From: Treponema sp.
Lineage (GTDB): Bacteria; Spirochaetota; Spirochaetia; Treponematales; Breznakiellaceae
Direction of reading: 5' to 3'
Assembly: GCA_031284385.1 (NCBI GenBank)
Contig: JAISZZ010000161.1
Span: 1-5,138, forward strand
Length of the DNA stretch: 5,138 nucleotides
Shown in pieces: positions 1 to 5,138 of the stretch. Under the pieces are notes generated by a model. That model was given only the letters and a program-made list of their open reading frames with translations. It had not been told where the DNA came from and did not search any database. Numbering within the stretch: position 1 is the first letter of the stretch; each line of letters opens with the position of its first letter. The translations under genes were made by a program, and so were the position numbers.

Positions 1-278
1 TATGCGCTCGGCAGGTTTACAGTTCCATCCGCGTTGATCGTGTTTTTCCAGTAATCGGCATCATCTTCCAGCGTCCACGAACCGCCTTGAGGGTCAAAAA
101 CAACCTGAAATCCCGCCGCACCTCCACTTCCGCCTGAATCTTTTTTGCCTTCGTCTTTCGGTATGTAATCGTCCACGCCTCCGCCTGAAGTTCCGCCCGC
201 TTCCGCACAGCCTCCAAGAATGAGAACTTGCACCGCCAAAGCCGCCAAAATCCCTCGCGCAACTGATAATTTAGTCAT
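1..278 (-). CDS. Lipoprotein with InlB-type B-repeat, N-terminal part (runs off the left edge)
   Basis: Reading leftward from the ATG at 278-276, the frame stays open for 92 codons to the window edge, so the 3' part is missing. The first 24 residues are a lipoprotein signal peptide: Lys3 and Arg8, a hydrophobic stretch (ILAALAVQVLIL), then the lipobox L-G-G-C with the cysteine at residue 24. The mature protein should be lipid-anchored outside the cytoplasmic membrane. A Gly/Ser/Asp-rich linker (about 25-59) leads into VVFDPQGGSW and then DGTVNLPSA, which matches the start of the InlB B-repeat / Listeria-Bacteroides repeat fold (VxFDxNGG ... DGxVxLPS), often found in tandem in surface proteins of spirochaetes and other bacteria. 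A GGAGGG ribosome site at 287-282 sits 3 nt from the ATG, closer than usual. A separate promoter and a G13 tract lie upstream. What it binds is unknown. The start and lipobox are seen directly; the repeat assignment comes from pattern recall. Confidence 0.85.
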   Translation of the reverse strand, partial: MTKLSVARGILAALAVQVLILGGCAEAGGTSGGGVDDYIPKDEGKKDSGGSGGAAGFQVVFDPQGGSWTLEDDADYWKNTINADGTVNLPSA

Positions 279-442
279 AAACCCTCCAAAACCGCCATAC
301 GCGGTATTCTAACTCGTCCGCACAGAATCCTGCCGGACATCTCCATAAAAGCCGCTCGCACGCCTTTTCCCTTTGCGTTCCGCCCCCGCTTTTGTCGTGG
401 GGGGGGGGGGGCAAACACTGTGATATTCGCCGCCGTCCGCAT
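275..442 (-). other. Possible 55-codon upstream reading frame through the C tract, ending on the lipoprotein start codon (speculative)
   Basis: On the minus strand a frame opens at the ATG at 442-440 and reads through the 13-C run as a short proline stretch. It ends at the TGA at 277-275, which overlaps the lipoprotein ATG as ATGA. An internal ATG at 346-344 would give a 23-residue version with the same end. Neither start has a convincing ribosome site. The upstream ATG falls almost exactly at the predicted transcription start, so it would have to be nearly leaderless. The predicted peptide is Arg/Lys/Gly-rich and resembles no family I know. A change of one base in the C tract would move the end of this frame: one alternative frame stops at 311-309, the other just inside the lipoprotein gene. 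It may simply be chance in GC-rich DNA. Confidence 0.2.
399..411. repeat. G13 homopolymer in the lipoprotein leader
   Basis: Thirteen consecutive G on the plus strand (13 C in the lipoprotein's sense strand). The tract lies about 30-45 nt downstream of the predicted lipoprotein transcription start and 121 nt upstream of its ATG. Runs of this length are prone to slipped-strand mispairing. In T. pallidum, poly-G tracts near promoters of tpr genes vary in length and alter expression. In the transcript the C run could pair with GGGGG (plus-strand positions 387-383) across an 11-nt loop, so tract length might also change leader folding. The tract itself is seen directly; a switching role is inferred. 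Confidence 0.95.
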
Positions 443-448
443 TGTAGT

Positions 449-477
449 ATCGTATCCGAAAATCAGGAATTAGTCAA
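449..477 (-). promoter_or_regulatory. Predicted sigma-70-type promoter for the lipoprotein gene
   Basis: On the minus strand a -35 box TTGACT (477-472) and a -10 box TACGAT (454-449) are separated by exactly 17 nt. Transcription would begin near 442, giving a leader of about 165 nt that contains the 13-C run. It lies just past the ricT stop codon, with no clear rho-independent terminator between, so read-through from the upstream operon is also possible. Prediction from consensus only. Confidence 0.5.
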
Positions 478-514
478 TGACCAATGTGCAGGTAGCCGGT
501 GGACATTTTCAGAG

Positions 515-1465
515 CTAGTCCTTAATTTTCCAACCGGTGTCGATTTTTTCAAATTTAGTTTTTGGAAGAGTTACTCTTTGCCCGCTTTCCGAGGCAAGCG
601 TTATCATACATAGCACGGCGTTCACTTCGATAACTTTCCACAATGCGCCGTTTCGCATGATTTTAGCGCCTTCCGCGGGCATAGTGCGGCGTTGTTCGGC
701 ATAAGTGCCATGTTCATACGCGAGGCAGCATAGCAGCCGTCCGCAGTGGCCGGATATTTTCATCGAGTTAAGCGAAAGATTCTGTTCCTTTGCCATCTTT
801 ATCGCCACCGGCTTTAATTTGTCGGAGATGGAATGACAGCAGAAAGAGCGCCCGCAAATACCGAAGCCGCCTGTCATACGCGCATCGTCACGGATACCTA
901 TCTGCCGCAATTCGATGCGGATTTTGAAAATGGTCACAAGGTCTTTTACCAATTCCCTAAAATCAACGCGGCTTTCCGCCGTGAAAAAAAACAATATTTT
1001 AGGTTCATCAATCAAGAAGTGTACGGTAACAAGTTTCATCGCCAAATTATGTTCGATAATTTTTTGTTTACAAATTTTAAATGCGTCATCTTCTTTTTGT
1101 CTGTTGTTTCTATCTTTTTCTAAATCCGATTCTGTTGCCAACCGGTCTATTCGAGTGATTTTTGAAATATTTTGCAGGTTATTGCGGCAAATTCTGCCGG
1201 TTAAGCGGGCTAAATCTTTGCCATAACGGGTCGAAACAACCGTCATAGTTCCCGGTTTTAACTCAGATTCATTGTATGCCGCATAAATTGTTTCATGTGA
1301 ACAATTTATATGTAATTGATAAACGGCGGCATCAGGCGGAATAGATTTTCCGTCAATGCCCGGAACCAAGGATTCTTCAGGTTCGTCCGCGTATTCAATG
1401 CTTTCAACTGCTAAATCATCGCCATCGTTAACGTTTTCATACAGTTCATCGTATACATCATCCAT
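515..1465 (-). CDS. ricT: RicT/YaaT-like PSP1 domain protein
   Basis: A 316-residue cytoplasmic protein of the PSP1/YaaT (RicT) family. In Bacillus subtilis RicT works with RicA (YmcA) and RicF (YlbF) in a complex that binds [4Fe-4S] clusters and helps RNase Y process mRNA. Diagnostic regions: LRQIGIRDDARMTGGFGICG (about 186-205), then AKEQNLSLNSMKISGHCGR (about 225-243). The cysteines form two matching CGRxxCC motifs, Cys204/209/210 and Cys241/246/247, both intact. A PSP1 core covers roughly residues 85-200. The first 35 or so residues are very acidic (many Asp/Glu) and look like an extension relative to the roughly 275-residue Bacillus protein. The start is well supported: AAGGAGG at 1480-1474, 8 nt from the ATG. 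It is the last gene of the operon, 23 nt after yaaR. No RicA or RicF gene is in the window, so a shared RNase Y role is inference. Confidence 0.92.
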   Translation of the reverse strand: MDDVYDELYENVNDGDDLAVESIEYADEPEESLVPGIDGKSIPPDAAVYQLHINCSHETIYAAYNESELKPGTMTVVSTRYGKDLARLTGRICRNNLQNISKITRIDRLATESDLEKDRNNRQKEDDAFKICKQKIIEHNLAMKLVTVHFLIDEPKILFFFTAESRVDFRELVKDLVTIFKIRIELRQIGIRDDARMTGGFGICGRSFCCHSISDKLKPVAIKMAKEQNLSLNSMKISGHCGRLLCCLAYEHGTYAEQRRTMPAEGAKIMRNGALWKVIEVNAVLCMITLASESGQRVTLPKTKFEKIDTGWKIKD

Positions 1466-1473
1466 GACGCCGG

Positions 1474-1480
1474 CCTCCTT
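1474..1480 (-). promoter_or_regulatory. Strong ribosome binding site of ricT
   Basis: AAGGAGG on the minus strand, 8 nt before the ricT ATG. It is the best Shine-Dalgarno match in the operon and fits independent, efficient translation of the last gene. Confidence 0.85.
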
Positions 1481-1488
1481 ATTCTAAC

Positions 1489-2049
1489 CTACTCCAATAG
1501 ATCCACCAATAAACCGTTTATTTCTTCAATGCTTTCAAGAAGGGTTATCTGTTTAAGCTGTCCTATCATTATGCCTGCCGCAAGCTCGTCAAGTTTTTTA
1601 TCAACAATATGCACCGTGCTATACTTGTTTTTGGCTTTGCGTAACTCCGGGTCCCGTTTATGGGGTCTTGCGTCAAATCCACCTTTTAAGTAGTTGGGAA
1701 TTCCCTCATCCTCTTTAACATCGTAAGCGTTATTGAGGACATAGCGCATAAAATTTTGTATTGTTATCCGGTAACGTTTAATTTCATCGGGGAACGGGCG
1801 TTTTGCCAGATTGTCGCCGGCGCTATGCACTTCGTCCAGCAAGACGGTCAAGTCTGAAAACGAACTTTCTGCCGCGGCAGGCGCGTTTTCTGTCAGCGTT
1901 TGTGTTTTTAATAATGACGAAAACAGCTTCTTGGCGCGGCCGCTTTTTTGGGTTTCACCCTTTTTTTTTGCTTCAGTCTTAAATGCGGTATAAAAAACCG
2001 TGTTAGACAGGTTCGAGGAAGAATAATCATGCCCGTCAACTTTAACCAT
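1489..2049 (-). CDS. yaaR: YaaR-like DUF327 family protein
   Basis: A 186-residue protein whose core (about residues 66-185) matches YaaR/DUF327: LLDEVHSAGDNLAKRP, then KRYRITIQNFMRYVLNNAYDV, then VDKKLDELA, and a C-terminal LLESIEEINGLLVDLLE. The family is small, soluble and largely helical; its biochemical role is not established. The first 60 residues are a Lys/Ser/Thr-rich, probably disordered extension beyond the roughly 146-residue Bacillus protein. The ATG lies 5 nt after the bactofilin stop, and an AAAGGAT element inside the bactofilin 3' end is a plausible if distant ribosome site. In Bacillus yaaR lies close to yaaT, and the same pair is adjacent here, which suggests a shared process. 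Codons 27-30 contain nine consecutive A on the coding strand (positions 1969-1961), a slippage-prone site. No signal peptide or membrane segment is seen. Confidence 0.85.
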   Translation of the reverse strand: MVKVDGHDYSSSNLSNTVFYTAFKTEAKKKGETQKSGRAKKLFSSLLKTQTLTENAPAAAESSFSDLTVLLDEVHSAGDNLAKRPFPDEIKRYRITIQNFMRYVLNNAYDVKEDEGIPNYLKGGFDARPHKRDPELRKAKNKYSTVHIVDKKLDELAAGIMIGQLKQITLLESIEEINGLLVDLLE

Positions 2050-2054
2050 AACTA

Positions 2055-2498
2055 CTACGCATCCTTTGCCGGCGCAGCGGAACCTTTGGCAAGAACCTGC
2101 TTTACGAGCTGGGTGTCCTGATAGCTGGCAAGCGCCGAATTCCAGCGCTCCTCATCCCTGCATACCGTTATTTTCCCATGAACCATGCAGCCTTCATCAG
2201 CCTGAATACGCCGCGTCAATATATCGCCTACTACAAGCCCCGTCGAAAGTATTATAAGACATTCGCTTGCCAGTATGTTGCCATAAACAACCCCGCCAAT
2301 CGTTATGAAACTGCCGGTAATACTGCTTTTTAATCGAGCTTTTTCACCTACAACGATACGGCCTTTAACAGTTAAATCTCCATACAAATTACCATCAACA
2401 CGGGTAAATCCACCCGCCTCAACATCGCCGTACACATTGGATGACGCACCTATGATTGTGTTGATAGAAAAGTCTTTATGTTTAACTTTTTCCGCCAT
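2055..2498 (-). CDS. Bactofilin (polymer-forming cytoskeletal protein)
   Basis: With the ATG at 2498-2496 this is a 147-residue bactofilin. It has a short polar N-terminus, then a core (about 12-112) of repeated hydrophobic/glycine turns such as VYGDVEAGGFTRVDGNLYGDL, VKGRIVVGEKARLKSSI and VVYGNILASE, the right-handed beta-helix pattern of the family. A tail rich in Ala, Lys and Asp follows. Bactofilins self-assemble without nucleotide into filaments at the inner membrane and position wall enzymes; they affect helical shape in Helicobacter (CcmA) and Leptospira (LbbD). The frame also has an in-frame TTG at 2552-2550 that would add 18 residues (starting IPINSL). I prefer the ATG because the residues after it (MAEKVKHKDFS) look like a normal bactofilin start and no good ribosome site precedes either codon. 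The gene overlaps the M23 stop by 17 nt, so translation is probably coupled to it. Confidence 0.92.
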   Translation of the reverse strand: MAEKVKHKDFSINTIIGASSNVYGDVEAGGFTRVDGNLYGDLTVKGRIVVGEKARLKSSITGSFITIGGVVYGNILASECLIILSTGLVVGDILTRRIQADEGCMVHGKITVCRDEERWNSALASYQDTQLVKQVLAKGSAAPAKDA

Positions 2499-3534
2499 TA
2501 AGGTTAACCCGTCCGGTAACTGAACGAATATTAAGGAATTTATAGGGATCAACTACATCGGAACCTATGTGAACTTCGTAGTGAACGTGCGGACCTGTCG
2601 AGCGTCCCGTATTTCCTATATATCCTATCACTTCACCTTGTTGAATGCGCTGCCCCGTGCGTACTTTGAAAGATAACATATGCCCGTAACGTGTATAAAA
2701 ACCGTGTTTATGCCGTATAATGACATAGTTGCCGAAACCATCCGCATCGTAATCAACGGTAACCACTTGCCCGTCCGCAGTCGCAACTATGGGATCGCCC
2801 TGCCGGTATGTCGAAAGGTCTATGCCCTTGTGAACATATACTTGACCGGTGAATGGATCCTCATTTTCACCAAAAAACATGGAAATATGCCCTATCCCGC
2901 CTTTAATCGGCCAGATGTTAGGCACCTCAGTTAAAAGCGAGCTTTGCGAATCCAACATGGCGCCCATCTCTTTAAGCGGTTCAACTGCGCTTGACAGGTA
3001 ATTGGCAAGACTGCGAACATCGTCCGCCTCCCGCAAACGCCCTTCCGCCGTCTCTCTCATATCAAAAAAGGAAGAAAGATCGCCTGAACCAGTGGTTTTT
3101 GATGGGTCAGCCGCAATATTCACACCTAAAGATGAAAAAACTCCCGAAAGTGTAGCCTGAAAATTATGCGCTTCACGCCAAAGAACCGATAATTCATCCC
3201 TAAGCTGGTCAAGACTAGCCTGCGTCTCGCGCAAACGGCCGTCTTTATTGGTTAAATCCCGCTGGTATTTGCCGTAAGATGCCTCATACCAAAAAAATGA
3301 GGCCAACATACCGGAAAATAAAAAGGCTACCAAACAAATTGTCAGGAAATTTACCTGTAAGTTATAAACTTTCTTCTCGGAATGAGGCACAAGCACTATT
3401 GTATAGCGTCTCTGCATCGCGGCTATAGCTTTTTTAAAAAATATAGCGATCGAGTTAAGGGCTTTCAGGACTCCCCTTTTCACACCTTTAACTAAATTGT
3501 TCTCCAAACGCTTATAGCTGTGGACGCGAGCCAC
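2482..3534 (-). CDS. Membrane-anchored M23 family murein endopeptidase
   Basis: A 350-residue peptidase counted from the GTG at 3534-3532. Order of parts: a basic cytoplasmic segment (about 1-60, containing RRYTIVLVPHSEKK), one transmembrane helix (about 62-85, NFLTICLVAFLFSGMLASFFW), a Glu/Arg/Leu-rich predicted coiled coil (about 87-130), a linker, and a C-terminal LytM/M23 domain (about 229-331). Zinc-site residues are all present: His235 and Asp239 in HKGID, His316 and His318 in HVHYEV, plus His285 in YGHM. This predicts an active D,D- or L,D-endopeptidase cutting peptidoglycan cross-links in the periplasm. It is the first gene of the operon and overlaps bactofilin by 17 nt, matching known bactofilin-M23 partnerships in cell shape. 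A TTG at 3588 would add 18 residues; the ATG of MQRRYT (3417-3415) would remove 39 but has no ribosome site. The GTG is chosen for its AGGAAGAGG site. Confidence 0.9.
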   Translation of the reverse strand: MARVHSYKRLENNLVKGVKRGVLKALNSIAIFFKKAIAAMQRRYTIVLVPHSEKKVYNLQVNFLTICLVAFLFSGMLASFFWYEASYGKYQRDLTNKDGRLRETQASLDQLRDELSVLWREAHNFQATLSGVFSSLGVNIAADPSKTTGSGDLSSFFDMRETAEGRLREADDVRSLANYLSSAVEPLKEMGAMLDSQSSLLTEVPNIWPIKGGIGHISMFFGENEDPFTGQVYVHKGIDLSTYRQGDPIVATADGQVVTVDYDADGFGNYVIIRHKHGFYTRYGHMLSFKVRTGQRIQQGEVIGYIGNTGRSTGPHVHYEVHIGSDVVDPYKFLNIRSVTGRVNLNGGKS

Positions 3535-3540
3535 TTCGTA

Positions 3541-3549
3541 CCTCTTCCT
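3541..3549 (-). promoter_or_regulatory. Ribosome binding site that decides the M23 start
   Basis: AGGAAGAGG on the minus strand, ending 6 nt before the GTG at 3534-3532. No comparable site precedes the in-frame ATG at 3417 or the TTG at 3588, so the GTG is the likely start. Confidence 0.65.
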
Positions 3550-3682
3550 AAAGTAAAATAGATGAACCTCCCCACCGCAGAGGCACAAGCCAATTTACGG
3601 CGGAGCATTAGATCCCACTTGCGAATAACTGCAATCCCCTACTGTAAGCGTTACCCCCAGCCCGGTATGTCATCGCATATAA

Positions 3683-3711
3683 ACTTTAACTCTACGAGAA
3701 AAAACTGTCAA
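3683..3711 (-). promoter_or_regulatory. Predicted sigma-70-type promoter of the M23-bactofilin-yaaR-ricT operon
   Basis: A consensus -35 box TTGACA (3711-3706) and a -10 box TAAAGT (3688-3683) with 17 nt between them, on the minus strand. Transcription would start near 3676 and give a leader of about 142 nt before the GTG. The spacer begins with a T6 run. No comparable promoter was noticed between the four genes. Prediction from consensus only. Confidence 0.6.
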
Positions 3712-3753
3712 TAGCCCTGCGAAGCCGTTCAAGCTGAAAGCCAAAGCATCTGT

Positions 3754-3772
3754 GCCGCCAGCCCACGGCGGC
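3754..3772. repeat. Short GC-rich hairpin between the divergent promoters
   Basis: GCCGCC (3754-3759) and GGCGGC (3767-3772) form a perfect 6-bp stem around a 7-nt loop. No T run follows on either side, so it is not an intrinsic terminator. It lies between the two promoters and outside both predicted transcripts; it could be a protein site or chance. Confidence 0.3.
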
Positions 3773-3819
3773 CTGAAGACTGCGCCCTCGAAAAGATGCA
3801 AGCCCCGTCCGCCGCCGCC

Positions 3820-3848
3820 TTAACAGCGAGTATTTATTTGTGTACTAT
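3820..3848 (+). promoter_or_regulatory. Predicted sigma-70-type promoter of ilvC
   Basis: TTAACA (3820-3825) and TACTAT (3843-3848) separated by 17 nt. The expected start is near 3855, about 19 nt before the ATG, with GGAGG at 3864-3868 placed 5 nt from it. Prediction from consensus only. Confidence 0.55.
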
Positions 3849-3855
3849 TACTTAA

Positions 3856-4876
<1,021 letters not shown>

Positions 4877-4878
<2 letters not shown>

Positions 4879-4888
4879 CCGCGCGGTT
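4877..4888. repeat. 12-nt perfect palindrome at the ilvC stop codon
   Basis: AACCGCGCGGTT is self-complementary and overlaps the last two bases of the ilvC TAA. As RNA it would make at most a 4-bp stem with a GCGC loop. Probably minor; it could help block exonucleases or be chance. Confidence 0.3.
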
Positions 4889-4917
4889 TACTTATATGTT
4901 TGCGCCGCAAGCTACAG

Positions 4918-4964
4918 GCGGCGGATTGGGGGGTAGCGGAATAACCGGCTCCGCCGCTTATTTT
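4918..4964 (+). terminator. Probable intrinsic terminator after ilvC
   Basis: GCGGCGGA (4918-4925) pairs perfectly with TCCGCCGC (4950-4957), and the right arm is followed at once by TTATTTT (4958-4964). The 24-nt interior can form a smaller AGCGG/CC-GCT stem. It starts 40 nt after the ilvC stop codon. The left arm could instead pair with CGCCGC at 4903-4908, so two exclusive folds are possible. The loop is longer than in a textbook terminator. Confidence 0.5.
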
Positions 4965-4968
4965 AGGA

Positions 4969-5003
4969 GTTTGTAGTAAGCCGCAAAGCGGATTACTACA
5001 AAC
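4969..5003. repeat. 35-nt near-perfect palindrome (REP-like candidate)
   Basis: Arms GTTTGTAGTAA (4969-4979) and TTACTACAAAC (4993-5003) are exact reverse complements. Inside, CCGC (4981-4984) and GCGG (4988-4991) pair around an AAA loop, leaving a single G/A mismatch. That makes 15 paired bases out of 16 and a very stable hairpin in either strand. No T run follows, so it does not look like a classic terminator. Its compact symmetry is typical of dispersed intergenic palindromes; copy number cannot be judged from one window. Confidence 0.75.
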
Positions 5004-5035
5004 GCCACGCAACATAAACGCCGGTTATGGAGTGC

Positions 5036-5095
5036 AGGGGGGACGGACGACAACGGCGGCTATATGCCGCAAAATGTATGGAAATCGTCCCCCCT
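5036..5095. repeat. 60-nt nested inverted repeat near the right edge
   Basis: AGGGGGGACG (5036-5045) pairs exactly with CGTCCCCCCT (5086-5095), extendable by one G-U pair. Within it GCGGC (5056-5060) and GCCGC (5066-5070) form a second stem around TATAT. On the plus strand the right arm runs into TTCTTAT, weakly terminator-like. It could be a terminator for a gene beyond the right edge, a structured RNA or a mobile palindromic element. No gene supportable by a ribosome site or family match overlaps it. Confidence 0.55.
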
Positions 5096-5138
5096 TCTTA
5101 TCAAGAATCATTGAAGGCATAGCCAAATTCACGGACAA

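Noticed and set aside
17..262. 81-codon open frame on the minus strand inside the lipoprotein gene
   Set aside because: It is one frame off the real gene. The frame starting at 278 has a ribosome site, a signal peptide with lipobox and a recognisable domain; this one has a basic, featureless translation.
392..613. 73-codon plus-strand frame starting next to the G13 run
   Set aside because: It reads glycine from the homopolymer and then runs antisense into the 3' end of ricT. It has no ribosome site and no family resemblance.
833..1226. Two plus-strand frames of about 100 codons opposite ricT
   Set aside because: They are antisense to a well-supported conserved gene, overlap each other and show no recognisable protein features.
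2499..2552. Longer bactofilin from the TTG at 2552
   Set aside because: The extra 18 residues are encoded inside the M23 gene, start with a rare codon and lack a good ribosome site; the ATG at 2498 gives a normal bactofilin length.
3643..3660. Small palindrome GTAA-GCG-TTAC in the M23 leader as a repressor operator
   Set aside because: The arms are only 4 bp, no matching second copy was seen, and no regulator gene is nearby. It is mentioned only as part of the intergenic region.
3754..3772. GC hairpin as a terminator between ilvC and the operon
   Set aside because: The two transcription units diverge from here, so no terminator is expected, and there is no T run.
5027..5122. Short plus-strand frame (ATG near 5027, about 31 codons) and a minus-strand frame entering from the right edge
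   Set aside because: Both run through the nested stem structure and have no ribosome site or recognisable sequence. They are too short to support.

Overview
The window looks like chromosomal DNA of a spirochaete, most likely a Treponema-type organism with roughly half G+C, such as the termite-gut treponemes. Three things point this way. The gene order M23 peptidase, bactofilin, YaaR/DUF327, RicT/PSP1 is one I recall from treponemes, including the TP0046-TP0049 region of T. pallidum (from memory, not checked). There is a lipoprotein with an InlB-type B-repeat. A long guanine homopolymer lies in front of that lipoprotein gene. The genus call is an inference.

Layout, left to right. (a) 1-278, minus strand: N-terminal part of a lipoprotein, cut by the window edge. 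(b) 279-514: intergenic stretch with a good sigma-70-type promoter firing leftward, a run of 13 G, and a possible short upstream reading frame overlapping the lipoprotein start codon. (c) 515-3534, minus strand: a compact four-gene operon. In transcription order it is a membrane-anchored M23 murein endopeptidase, a bactofilin, a YaaR/DUF327 protein and a RicT/YaaT (PSP1) protein. Gaps are -17, +5 and +23 nt. (d) 3535-3873: divergent regulatory region with one promoter for the operon and one for ilvC. (e) 3874-4878, plus strand: ilvC, a complete class I ketol-acid reductoisomerase. (f) 4879-5138: no convincing gene, but three strong inverted repeats in a row. The first looks like the ilvC terminator, the second is a near-perfect 35-nt palindrome, and the third is a long nested stem.

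How the genes fit together. Bactofilin polymers and M23 endopeptidases are known partners in local cell-wall remodelling and cell shape, including helical shape. Here they are joined to YaaR and RicT, two proteins that are also near neighbours in Firmicutes (yaaR and yaaT). RicT carries the two CGRxxCC cysteine motifs associated with Fe-S binding and RNase Y-dependent RNA processing in Bacillus. IlvC belongs to branched-chain amino-acid synthesis and appears to be transcribed separately.

I found no CRISPR array, transposase, phage gene, tRNA or rRNA, and no clearly new multi-gene system. The most interesting signal is the G13 tract in the lipoprotein leader, a candidate phase-variation switch. 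Next are the cluster of palindromes after ilvC and the coupling of cell-shape genes to YaaR/RicT.
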